Assembly: GCA_000310025.1 (NCBI GenBank)
Contig: FN649745.1
Location: 150,867-175,206 of the forward strand
Origin: Ectocarpus siliculosus
Taxonomy: Eukaryota > Sar > Phaeophyceae > Ectocarpales > Ectocarpaceae
DNA: 24,340 nt
Direction: 5' to 3'
Position 1 is the first letter of the stretch. Every line of letters begins with the position of its first letter. The translations under genes and the position numbers were made by a program. Below the pieces are notes generated by a model. It did no database searches. It was not told where the DNA came from and worked only from the letters and a program-made list of their open reading frames with translations. Positions 16,665-24,340 of this stretch are shown here, piece after piece.

Positions 16665-19600
16665 GTACTAGATGAATATTCCTACGGTAGTAGAAGCTAC
16701 TCTGCATGCGTGCACCATCTTTGCCGTTCGAATATATTATACCACCTAGAGAACCGCACCGTACATATGTCGCGAACGTCTGAAACACCCCAACATGTAG
16801 TAACACGGGGCAGTGGCAGCATGCCAACAGCGCGTACAACTACACACGGAGCACGGTGCCTAATGCTCTGGTCTAACGGCCGAGTGGCAGTTTACAGCAG
16901 TGGAGATGATGTTCTGTGTTTGGTCGAGAGGCAAGTTGATGTAGAGGAGCATCAGTCTTACTTTCCTTCTCTGTACCGGGTTCCTCCCACGGTACTGTAC
17001 AAAGGCGAATATTTTTTCTGGGTGGAAACTGCTTTTACTGGCTAACCTGCGCGTTGCTGATGTTGTGTACGCCCGAACGTATGAGAGGGCTCTTAGTCCT
17101 TATTGCTGTAATATGCATCACTAACGGTAGATCGCGTAAGATACCACACCCCGTTGACCCAATTTCAAAGCTTGATTACTCCACGGCGACGAGGATGCCA
17201 CATGTTTAGGGTGTCGGCGCGTGTACTTCGTTGTCACGCTCGCGGGCTCTTGTCGAGAGCGTTTCTGCACTAAAGGATGACTCAAGTTCCTTGTAATAAC
17301 GAGTGAGATACAGGGCAGGCAAGAAGAGCCTAGCGATGGGTATGGGTATGATGAACTTGACGCGCTAGGCCCTAGCGCGTCAAGTCCATCATACCCATAC
17401 CCATCACATCTGCGTAACCCCCCCGGAGATCTCGGAGATATGTATCCTGCCCAGTACACACATCAAACGCCAAATTCATATCACATGTTTTCGGAACGCT
17501 CTAGACGAAACTCTTCCAACCCCGCCTTCTTCGGGACGGTCGCTGTTTTTGCTGGGGAGTAGTTCGAGGTTTGAAAATCGGATCCCCCCTCTCGCAACCG
17601 CCGATACTGCCCCGATATATGCACACCTCCCCTCTGTTTGATTGCAGCGGACGGCTGTGTGCAAGAAGACCTTAAATCCGTACTGGGGGGAGGAGTTCAA
17701 GTTCGAGGTGGCCGACGACTCGGTCCTACAGAACGAACCCATCGAGTTCAAGGTGCGAATTTGTGTGAAAGGAGATCAATTTATACACGGAACCCCTAGT
17801 TTTACCCCCCCCCGCCCACTATTGAGCTAGCTGCGCCTCCCCTCACCCACCCCCCAACGACTCTTTATGGCTCATTGTGAAATAGGAATGAAGGTTCGCC
17901 CGGGACTACTCATATTGTGCGAACGCAACCAAGTCAACCCACCCCCTGCTAGACTCAACCACGGGGCCACCTATTCTCATATGTTGTGCCGCTTGTCTGT
18001 TGTCGCGATGCACGTATGTCACCATTGAAGTGGAGTCATTGGCGTCGTGGACTTGGTTGTTTCACTTTTCCTTCGAACTAGCTAGTGTTTAGCCCCGATA
18101 CCGCGGAGTCGTTTGGACGAAATCCGCAGACACAACACTTTTGGCAGTGACGCATGTGTCCAATGAGAGAAGTATATAGTTCGGCACCGCCGTATCCCCT
18201 TTTTTTCTCTATGCCTAGTTGCTATTATTCCAAAATTTGACCGTAGTTCTAAAGTGCTGCTTGTTATCCCTAACCGTATGCCCTTTGGAGCCCTTTGGAG
18301 ACCATGCTTCTCGTTATTTGAGTCAGCTGTTGAGTGTCCGACTTCACCTCAACAGCATGTAGTTCCTCGAACCACGGCAGCCCAGACGTGTCTGTATCTT
18401 CCCCAGCCAGCGACTAGAACTTGAAAATAGTCCATGAAATGCAATGGCATGCCGTTGGCGTTCACAGGCGGGGTCTGGCATTGGGCACAAGTCATGCAAG
18501 CTACAATTGTTAATTGGCACGTAGGAACCGGGCCGGAAGGACTGGTGCACGGCAGCTTGTCTCCCATCACTCACTATTTCTCTTCGAGAGAACCAAATAC
18601 AGAAAGAAGGCACGTAGCGAAAAAGCAGGGCGGCTTTCGTTTGAAGGGTTGCTTGGTCTCAAAAACGAACAAATGTTCCAGTCATCCCACAAAAAGTTGG
18701 TTGCTCGAGGATGCTGGCTGCCTTACTCAGCCGAAAAATACCGTGTTGTCGTCGATGCGTGCACCAGGTGATGGACCACGACGTGTACACCACCAACGAC
18801 GCCATCGGCTTGGTCTACGTGGACCTCAGCCCCCTCTTCATGCGCACCGCGGAGCGGGACCAGGAGAGCCGGGACCTTACGGTGCAGGGCTGGTTCCCGC
18901 TGTACGACACGCTTCGAGGCGTGCGCGGCGCTCTCTGCCTCGTCATCAAGGTGCGCCCCCTGCCTGCCGCAACGAGATGAACGGGGCCATCTCTTGCCTT
19001 CAAACATCGATGTATATCTTGATCTCGTTGATTTTGCGGCACATTGCTTTCGGGTGTTTGGAGGTTGGGCCGCACCTTGTTTGGTACGTGTCCTACCTGC
19101 CGCAACGAGATGAACGGACAAACGGGTTATTATATCGTACCTTCAAACGCCCGTACCTTCATCTCGTAATTTTTTTCGGCAGAGCGTTTTCGGATATGTT
19201 GGTCGGTAACTTATTTGGGGAGACCCCCGTGCAACGTTGTTTCGAATAACCATCGCACACGGTCGATCCCTGTTTTGGCACTCACTTGCTTTGGCACCCA
19301 CTCTGTGTCCTTTTCTCACGTCTTGGGCTTCTTTCTCTCTCTCCTCCCGCCACACCACGAAAGGTGCGGTTTATTGGGGATCAGAACCCTTTCAGGGAGT
19401 CTTCCGCCGGGGTGCAGTTCTTCGGAGTGTCCACCCTTAACCCGGAGCTGTACACCGTGCAGAAAGGTGAACGCCCGACTTCGCCCGACTTCGTCGTGGT
19501 GGTGGTGTTGTTGTTGTTGTTGTTGTGGTTTTTGTTGTTGTTGTTGATATTGTTGTTATTGTTGCTGTTGTTGCTATTGTTGTTGAGCGCCACCAGAATG

Positions 19601-20463
19601 GGGTGGAACAGATGGTATTCTTCGATATGCCACCCGCTTGATCGGCTCATGAGTATTGTGTGTGCCTGGTGATTCATTTTATGTCACGGTGCTTTCGTCA
19701 TCGTCGATTTCCCATCAAAAGTGGTGGGTCTTGTGGACGAGCTGGTAGTGGACAATGACCCGGAGTACCAGTGGATGGACAACTTTCGCCAGGCGCGCAC
19801 GAGCAACGAGAGCCGCCAGAGCCTGCTGTACAAGCTCGACGCCACCGTCCGCCGACAACTAGGGAAGAAGGTAAGTTGCGTTTCGGGGGGGCGAGGACTA
19901 CGGATGGTGGGAATGAAGGGGCGTAACCCCCCCCCCCCCACTCTCTCCCGCGCACGTCGTTCTACAGTCTGTTGTTGGTTGTGTTGTTCTGTTCTATTAG
20001 CGTCTGCCTTTTCTTCGTGCCGCAGCCGCCGTCCCTCCCTTGTCCAAATGACAGGCTTTTGGCTCCCAGATTCCACGCGGCAGTGTTTCTTTCGCTTGCA
20101 GGCAGTTTGTTTTTTAGCAATCGGACTGTTTTGGCGGCTCCCTGCCTTGTTCTGCCTACTAGTCTTGCCGCTGGTCGCAGTGCTGCTTCTGTTGCTGCAG
20201 CAGCAGCAGATGACGATGATGATGATGATGAGATTGCTCTTGCCTGCCCTGTAACCATTTGCAATGGTTCCTCCTTGCTGCCTCACTTCACGACACAGGT
20301 GCTAGATCTCGGGTGCAACGCGGTGCTGGCCTACCAGCAGGACTTCGACGTCGAGGGAGACAGCGGGATCGTGGCTCGGGCATACGGCACCGCCTGCGTC
20401 ATACAGCGGCGAGAGCAGCACTCTGACATCACCAAGGCCAGCGAACTCTCTCACACTCGCCAG
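16542..20463 (+). CDS. C2CD5/CDP138-like protein, N-terminal six exons
   Basis: Exons at 16542-16664, 17648-17752, 18768-18950, 19364-19466, 19722-19870 and 20299-20463 join in phase to about 276 codons. Residues 1-137 form a C2 domain like that of animal C2CD5 (CDP138), a Ca2+- and lipid-binding protein linked in mammals to insulin-stimulated GLUT4 vesicle fusion. All five acidic ligands are present (Asp19, Asp29, Asp79, Asp81, Asp87), in EMDR, CTDAY and MDHDVYTTNDAIG. Residues about 148-260 match the following C2CD5 region (DELVVDNDPEYQW, ASNE-like TSNESRQSLL, GCNAVLAY, YGTACVI) and resemble a bacterial YbjQ-type fold. ATG 16542 was chosen because it aligns with the start of animal C2CD5. 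An in-frame ATG at 16461 would add 27 residues. Animal C2CD5 is about 1000 residues, so most of the C-terminus is missing here. A retrotransposon lies downstream. Confidence 0.9.
17198..17466. mobile_element. Nested insertion inside MITE M, with a central palindrome
   Basis: About 270 bp interrupts MITE M copy 2 between GAGGATGCCA on the left and CGCCAAATTCAT on the right, where the uninterrupted copy reads straight through GTATGCCAAACTCAA. A shared GCCA at both junctions may be a short target duplication. The centre is the 17335-17405 palindrome, and weaker inverted similarity (GGGCAGG against CCTGCCC) lies further out. No coding capacity is seen. Confidence 0.6.
17335..17405. repeat. 71-bp near-perfect palindrome
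   Basis: Arms of 35 bp (17335-17369 and 17371-17405) pair with a single mismatch around one central base. Each arm reads GATGGGTATGGGTATGATG, then RACTTGACGCGCTAGG. Such a DNA cruciform or RNA hairpin is far beyond chance for this length. Confidence 0.95.
17648..17752 (+). CDS. C2CD5-like exon 2 (central C2 strands)
   Basis: The exon has 35 codons, phase 0 to phase 0. The acceptor is TTTGATTGCAG and the donor AAG then GTGCGA. It codes for RTAVCKKTLNPYWGEEFKFE and then VADDSVLQNEPIEFK. The LNPYW-x(3)-FKFEV motif is the classic middle of a C2 domain. Confidence 0.9.
17753..18767 (+). other. Intron 2 of the C2CD5-like gene
   Basis: No repeat family or RNA gene is recognised in this 1015-bp intron, apart from a C-run near 17807 and a tandem CCCTTTGGAG pair at about 18281-18300. 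Confidence 0.7.
18768..18950 (+). CDS. C2CD5-like exon 3 (end of C2 domain)
   Basis: The exon has 61 codons, phase 0 to phase 0, donor AAG then GTGCGC. It codes for VMDHDVYTTNDAIGLVYVDL, then a loop (RTAERDQESRD) longer than in animals, then GWFPLYDTLRGVRGALCLVI and K. It supplies Asp79, Asp81 and Asp87 of the Ca2+ site. Confidence 0.9.
18965..19041. repeat. Mini inverted-repeat unit, copy 1
   Basis: The left end TGCCGCAACGAGATGAAC is mirrored by GATCTCGTTGATTTTGCGGC at the right end, with a small insertion in the right arm. The unit spans 77 bp in intron 3. A second unit follows at 19098. Confidence 0.75.
19098..19181. repeat. Mini inverted-repeat unit, copy 2
   Basis: It has the same left end as the 18965 unit (TGCCGCAACGAGATGAACGG). 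The right end TTCATCTCGTAATTTTTTTC then GGCA is its inverted counterpart. Both units also share a central CTTCAAAC and a downstream GYTTTCGG-ATGTTGG-like flank, suggesting that one duplicated segment of about 130 bp carries a foldback. Confidence 0.75.
19364..19466 (+). CDS. C2CD5-like exon 4
   Basis: The exon has 103 bp, phase 0 to phase 1. The acceptor is CACGAAAG and the donor AAAG then GTGAAC. It codes for VRFIGDQNPFRESSAGVQFF then GVSTLNPELYTVQK. This matches the NRFRQSSCGVKFF region after the C2 domain of animal C2CD5, including the SS-x-GV-x-FF core. Confidence 0.85.
19497..19585. repeat. GTT microsatellite (intron 4)
   Basis: This is an imperfect (GTT)n tract with GAT, CTG and TAT variants. 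It fills most of the short intron between exons 4 and 5. Confidence 0.95.
19722..19870 (+). CDS. C2CD5-like exon 5 (start of YbjQ-like module)
   Basis: The exon has 149 bp, phase 1 to phase 0. The acceptor is CATCAAAAG and the donor AAG then GTAAGT, which is perfect. It codes for VGLVDELVVDNDPEYQWMDN then FRQARTSNESRQSLLYKLDA. The NDPEYQW motif is diagnostic for the C2CD5 family. Confidence 0.92.
20299..20463 (+). CDS. C2CD5-like exon 6 (end of YbjQ-like module)
   Basis: The exon has 55 codons, phase 0 to phase 0. The acceptor is CACGACACAG and the donor CAG then GTATCG. It codes for VLDLGCNAVLAYQQDFDVEG then DSGIVARAYGTACVI, followed by a polar tail. The LGxNAV-x(3)-Q-x-FD core and the terminal GTA are shared with animal C2CD5 and with bacterial YbjQ-type proteins. 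Confidence 0.92.
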
Positions 20464-20523
20464 GTATCGATCTCTCCCAACCATTGTGGTTTGTACCTAC
20501 ATTGTGTGGTACACGGTAGGTCA

Positions 20524-20524
20524 G

Positions 20525-20559
<35 letters not shown>

Positions 20560-20562
20560 GCT
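20524..20562. repeat. GTT microsatellite (intron 6)
   Basis: About thirteen GTT units are followed by degenerate GTC/GTT sequence to about 20610. A GAT microsatellite also lies in the previous intron at 20210-20232. Confidence 0.95.
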
Positions 20563-21047
20563 GCTGTCGCTGTTGTCGTTGTCATTGTTGTTGTTTGTGT
20601 TGCGGGTGCTGTCGTCGTCGACGTCGTCGCTGCCATTGTTCAGTCAGAGCCGACGCGTGTTCCCCCAAAGGTCTTGCGGCTCCGAACGCCTTCTCTCCAC
20701 TAGCTACGCTTCTCGTTCGTGAGAGGTTCTCTTCCGTTCTCCTCTTGAGCGTTTTCGCGGCTAGCTTTTCATCACCGAAATTCTCAAGCACGACACAACC
20801 CCCGTCTTTTTGCGCGATTCAAATTATTGAGGCTGTCTCAGGTGTTGCGGTGGCTGTCCTGCCCACCCAACGGCCTGCTCGCTGGTCTCTCTGTCGCTTT
20901 TCGGACGAGTTAGCCGTACGACAAACACTTCGTTCAGGCAGTCGCTGTTTGTTTCGTCACTCCCACATTTGTGCAGGCATGAGCAACATTTCTCTGAGTT
21001 CGTGCTATTAATTTTCAATCCTGTCTCATGTGCGCAGCTATCCGCAG

Positions 21048-21149
21048 GACACGGGGGGGACGGCGTTGGTCTATCCCCGGGCAGGCGTTTTCATGGTGCC
21101 GGAGGAGGAGGAGGAGGAGGAGGCACAGGCTTCGTCCAAGACTCGGGTT
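21048..21149 (+). CDS. Possible exon 7 of the C2CD5-like gene
   Basis: After the acceptor ATCCGCAG the frame that is in phase with exon 6 reads DTGGTALVYPRAGVFMVP, then a run of Glu from a GAG repeat, then AQASSKTR. A CGG then GTTTCT donor is weak. A second acceptor ten bases upstream (TGCGCAG, exon start 21038) would give a Gly-rich reading instead. The residues do not match animal C2CD5, whose corresponding region is a disordered linker, so this is tentative. Confidence 0.25.
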
Positions 21150-21711
21150 TCTCCCCCGTGGTGTGTGTTCGACGCACGCTTTGCTGTATGCGGCTGCTGC
21201 TCGTACTTGTTGGTCTTGAAGTTATAACGTGGTACAAAAACGTCATGGAGAGACTGTACTGTACTCGGTACAAGTTGTACGTGGTGCTTCAACATCAAAG
21301 AAAGACCGCTGTCCGTCTGAGACAAGGCCCCGTTCGAAGGGATGTGTGCGTTAGGACACCGGTCGGTGCGTGACCGCTTTCCTTGCGACAAGACCTGGAG
21401 CCCGGTCGTGAGTAGGGTGTGAGGCTCATTAATGAGGGTCTCTGTGCGAGACGGGTCGGAGAGCCAAGTGCCGTGCTGCTGTTTGATAGGTGGAACGTAC
21501 CTCGGTGTCAAGCTGAGCCATACCGCCGTATCGATTGGTGATTTGGGTGCGGCAACTCTTGGCCCCTTTCAAGCTGCTTGCACCCGTATGACAGCACCAA
21601 CACCGAACTTCGTCATCTTGGTGCCTGCTTCAAGTCATGGGCATGGCTTTCCCATCCCTTTTGCACCGTTCTTCCCGCACACAGATACATACCGCCGTGT
21701 ACCCCCCCCCC

Positions 21712-22723
21712 CGATTCTTAGTCAAGGAGCACATGTGCGACATAATTGAGGTGATCAGCGACACCAAATTCAACGAAAGCATGTGGATAAGGGTACCAGG
21801 GGAACGGGGAAGAAAGGACTTGTTCGTAGGAAATGTATATATGCCACCAGAGTCGAAGAATATGGTGAAAGACATCAGGATAGGTTTCGAGGAGGTAGCA
21901 GCGGATGTACAAAACTTCAAGAGAAAGGGAGAAGTAGTTCTAGTTGGGGACTTCAATTCAAGAATCGGGCGAACCACGAACCCACACGGAACCATAGGGC
22001 AATACGGGGAGGGAGCCACGAACAAAAACGGGGAAGAAATGCTGAGGTTCCTTGACAGTAGCGAGATGAAGGTGTTGAACGGTAGAGTACGAAAGACAGA
22101 ACCGGAATGGACTAGGCAATGTTTCAAAAAAGGAGAACGCTCCATCCTTGACTATATAGTCGTAGAGAATGGGGGGAAAGAGACGGAAGTACGAGTATGC
22201 ACAACGGATGTAGGCACTACAGACCACGCGTTGGTGTGGACAGCCCTACAACAGAAGAGAGTCATACAGAGTAGGCGACGCAGGAAAATGTACAGATGGA
22301 GAATAGATAAGCTAGAAGTAGAAGAAACGAGGGTAGAGTTCCAAGAAGAGATGGCTATAAACGACAAGAAACTCTCGGAGTTGATGGAGGCAATGGGTAC
22401 ACCGAAGGATGCCGAAGGCCGGGACCAGGCCGGGTCTAGAATCATAGAAGAGTGGGAAGAGCTGGTAAACACAACAGCAAGCAGAGTTCTAGGTAGAAAG
22501 TTGATAGTTTGTAAGAGAGCAGTGAAGTGGTGGGACGAAGAAATCAAGCAAGCAATTCGAGTACGTAGAGAGTCACACGCAAAATATGCGGCCGGGAAAA
22601 CAGATGCAGGATGGAAGGAGTATGTTGAAAGTAGAAAGAGGGTGAAGGAGTTGGTCGTGAAGAAGAAGAAAGGGTTGTGGGAGGAAGTAGTCCAAAAGAC
22701 TAACGAAGATTTTGAGGGGGGGG
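21712..22723 (+). pseudogene. Retrotransposon endonuclease domain (N-terminally truncated)
   Basis: The visible endonuclease/exonuclease/phosphatase-family motifs are NVYMPPESK, VLVGDFNSRIG (catalytic Asp and Asn), NGR, SILDYIVV and TTDHALVW (catalytic Asp-His pair). This domain nicks target DNA to prime reverse transcription. A charged linker to the polymerase follows (about 22250-22720). The N-terminal Asn and Glu motifs are absent. The frame is lost at the G run 22716-22723, and the uncorrected frame meets a stop at 22815. Confidence 0.88.
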
Positions 22724-24340
22724 ATGAAGCAAATGTGGGTAGGAATTCAAGGGATAGTGGGCAACAAAAGAGGGGGAGACACGGAAATAACGACACTAAG
22801 ATCTGCCGAGGGTAAGATGGTAAGCAGTTCTAAAGGAAAGAGGGAAGTACTAGTAGAGCACTACCGCAAACTTGGGACACCCACCACCAACGACAACTTC
22901 GACTCGGAGTTTGAGAAGGAAATCAACTCGTGGGCAGAGGAAAACGTTGAAAGATCTCAGAGGGAACGTAGTGATGTAGACGGGTTGCAGGGAGAGTTCA
23001 CACGAGAAGAGGTAGAGGACTGCGTAGCGAAACTCAAGAATAGAAAAGCGGCAGGGGCTGACGGAATTGTGAACGAGCTTTTGAAACAGGGGGGGGAGGG
23101 GATGATTAACATGTTGGTCCGGATATTCAACTGGATATGGAAACACGAGTACGCGCCGAAGAGATGGAGAGAAGGAGTAGTCGTGAACCTGTTCAAAAAG
23201 GGGGATAAAGCTGAGCCGGGGAATTATAGAGGGATAACCCTGTTGAGCACAGTGGGGAAACTGTTTGGCAAGATGATAGACAATAGAATGGGAGACATGT
23301 TGGAGGGGAAACAAAAGATCAGCGAAGGACAAGCTGGATTTAGACCAGATCGTAGTTGTGTAGACCATGTATATACGTTGAGTAAAATCATCCAAGGTAG
23401 GAAAGACGCCGGGTGTACGACATACTGTTTCTTCCTCGATATACAAAAAGCCTACGACACCGTATGGCGCAATGGATTGTGGAAAAAGATGTGGGACATC
23501 GGCATCCGGGGGAAAATGTGGAGGATGTTGAAAAAGATGACAGAATGCACAAGAAGTGCGGTGATGTTGGATGGGGAAATTTCGAAGTACGTGGATATAC
23601 TCCAAGGAGTCGCACAGGGCTGTACGATGTCACCCACTCTTTTTAAGATTTACATCAACGATTTGATAAGGGCGGTTGAAGCAGTAAGACAGGGAGTCCA
23701 AGTAGAGGGAAAGAGTGTGTCCGGACTGATGTTTGCAGATGATTTCGTGGGGGTATCCGAAACACCAGAAGGGTTGCAAGAACAAATAGATGCGGCGGTA
23801 GGATACACCCGAAAATGGAGACTGTCGGCGAACGTAGGAAAATGCGCAGTAGTGGTCTGTAACGAAGATAAGAAAAATCCCGTACAATTCAAATGGAAAT
23901 GGGGGGAGGAAGAACTACCGGTAGTAGACAAGTATACGTACCTGGGAGTAGAGATTTCGAAGGAGTGCTCATGGGACGCACACATAGCGAAGTTGATTGG
24001 GAAGAGTAAAGCTCAGATAGGCAAGATGGACGAGATCCTTACGGACCCACACCTAGACACTAGGATTAAGAGGTGTATTCTCTTGAATGTGATTGTACCT
24101 AAGCTAGAGTATGCAGGAGAGATATGGGAAGGTAACGAAAAGGCCGTCAAGCAGCTGGAAACGGTGCAGATGGCAGCGGCCAAGAAAATACTAGGATGTT
24201 CAAGTACAACGAGCAACACTGTATTGAGAGCAGAATTGGGAATGTACTCTCTTAAAACAAAGAGAGACATGCAGAAGTTGAATTGGCAGTACAAGGTAAG
24301 TAGAATGTCGGACGATAGACTACCAGCCATGGTTGACGAG
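22724..24340 (+). CDS. Retrotransposon reverse transcriptase (open to window end)
   Basis: The segment has 539 codons without a stop. Reverse transcriptase blocks appear in order: KNRKAAGADGIVNELLKQ, REGVVVNLFKKGD then NYRGITLLS, EGQAGFRPDRSC, FFLDIQKAYDTVWRNGLW (first catalytic Asp), GVAQGCTMSPTLFKIYINDL, LMFADDFVGVS (catalytic FADD), KWRLSANVGKC and YTYLGVEIS. This matches the non-LTR retrotransposon order. The segment is +1 relative to the endonuclease frame and begins at or just before the ATG at 22724. It is probably one polyprotein with the endonuclease in an undamaged copy. The 3' end and tail are outside the window. Confidence 0.93.
   Translation, partial: MKQMWVGIQGIVGNKRGGDTEITTLRSAEGKMVSSSKGKREVLVEHYRKLGTPTTNDNFDSEFEKEINSWAEENVERSQRERSDVDGLQGEFTREEVEDCVAKLKNRKAAGADGIVNELLKQGGEGMINMLVRIFNWIWKHEYAPKRWREGVVVNLFKKGDKAEPGNYRGITLLSTVGKLFGKMIDNRMGDMLEGKQKISEGQAGFRPDRSCVDHVYTLSKIIQGRKDAGCTTYCFFLDIQKAYDTVWRNGLWKKMWDIGIRGKMWRMLKKMTECTRSAVMLDGEISKYVDILQGVAQGCTMSPTLFKIYINDLIRAVEAVRQGVQVEGKSVSGLMFADDFVGVSETPEGLQEQIDAAVGYTRKWRLSANVGKCAVVVCNEDKKNPVQFKWKWGEEELPVVDKYTYLGVEISKECSWDAHIAKLIGKSKAQIGKMDEILTDPHLDTRIKRCILLNVIVPKLEYAGEIWEGNEKAVKQLETVQMAAAKKILGCSSTTSNTVLRAELGMYSLKTKRDMQKLNWQYKVSRMSDDRLPAMVDE

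Larger units (their letters stand above)
17127..17600. mobile_element. MITE family M, copy 2, interrupted by a nested insertion
   Basis: The left end (GTAGATCGCGTAAGATACCA, then CAATTTCAAAGCTTGATTAC) and the right end (TTTGAAAATCGGATC...CTCGCAACCG) match the terminal repeats of the 14957-15165 copy. Its internal block (ACATGTTTTCGGAACGCTC...CTTCCAACCCCGCCTTCTTC) is also present at 17480-17535. Between about 17198 and 17466 there is extra sequence not in the other copies. The whole composite lies in intron 1 of the C2CD5-like gene. Confidence 0.75.
21712..24340 (+). mobile_element. 5'-truncated non-LTR (LINE-type) retrotransposon
   Basis: The element codes for the C-terminal two thirds of an apurinic-type endonuclease followed by a reverse transcriptase, and it runs off the window end. 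The protein similarity begins abruptly at FLVKEH (about 21713) right after a C-run. The N-terminal endonuclease motifs and any ORF1 are therefore missing, as expected from incomplete reverse transcription. Codon use is A-rich (AGA, GTA, GAA), unlike the GC-rich host exons. It is inserted in the same sense as the C2CD5-like gene. A frameshift in a G8 run splits it into the two segments listed next. Confidence 0.9.

Noticed and set aside
19684-20286. 200-codon minus-strand open frame
   Set aside because: It is antisense to C2CD5-like exon 5 and to microsatellite sequence. The plus strand has family-level similarity.
21091-21120. GGA/GAG repeat as a CRISPR-like or regulatory array
   Set aside because: It is a plain trinucleotide microsatellite without spacers.
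21432-21711. Retrotransposon endonuclease extending upstream of 21712
   Set aside because: The frame is open to 21637, but residues before FLVKEH show no endonuclease motif, so the element boundary is placed at the C-run.

Overview
This is a nuclear genomic window from a eukaryote with many introns and a moderately high GC content. Exons are short, mostly 77-218 bp, with one of 464 bp. They have GT-AG borders and are separated by introns of about 250 bp to over 1 kb. Transposon relics, microsatellites and homopolymer runs fill the introns and intergenic DNA. No operons, ribosome-binding sites or CRISPR arrays are visible. The style (GC-rich exons, long repeat-laden introns, a C2CD5-type gene) would fit a large-genome protist such as a brown alga or related stramenopile. 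That placement is inference, because no sequence here is diagnostic of the lineage.

Layout. Positions 1-4212 hold no gene I can support, only two copies of an A-tailed, tRNA-like SINE (family A) and homopolymer runs. Positions 4213-8437 on the minus strand hold seven phase-compatible exons of an unrecognised protein. It has a low-complexity N-terminal part, a helical middle and a TPR-like C-terminal part, and both ends of the gene are unresolved. Positions 8438-12176 hold no gene. They contain a perfect 22-bp palindrome, a roughly 480-bp foldback element with arms of about 235 bp, and a second tRNA-like SINE family (B). At 12177-12640 (minus) lies one long exon coding for an acidic, then lysine/alanine-rich, then Trp-rich segment. 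It may be an upstream exon of the same minus-strand gene or belong to a separate one. Positions 12641-16541 are intergenic, with a SINE-B copy, a tandem duplication and two copies of an inverted-repeat MITE family (family M).

From 16542 the plus strand carries the N-terminal six exons (about 276 codons, all phases consistent) of a C2CD5/CDP138-like protein. They code for a C2 domain with all five Ca2+-ligand aspartates, followed by a YbjQ-like module. Its introns contain a third MITE-M copy, which itself holds a nested insertion with a 71-bp near-perfect palindrome, plus two tandem mini inverted-repeat units and GTT microsatellites. A 5'-truncated non-LTR retrotransposon (endonuclease plus reverse transcriptase) begins at about 21712 in the same orientation and runs off the window end. 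It carries one frameshift in a G8 run. The rest of the C2CD5-like gene, if it exists, must lie beyond the element.

The most interesting items are the C2CD5 homologue with its YbjQ-like module, the retrotransposon inserted into or just behind it, the unrecognised TPR gene, and several apparently local inverted-repeat families, including a nested one.
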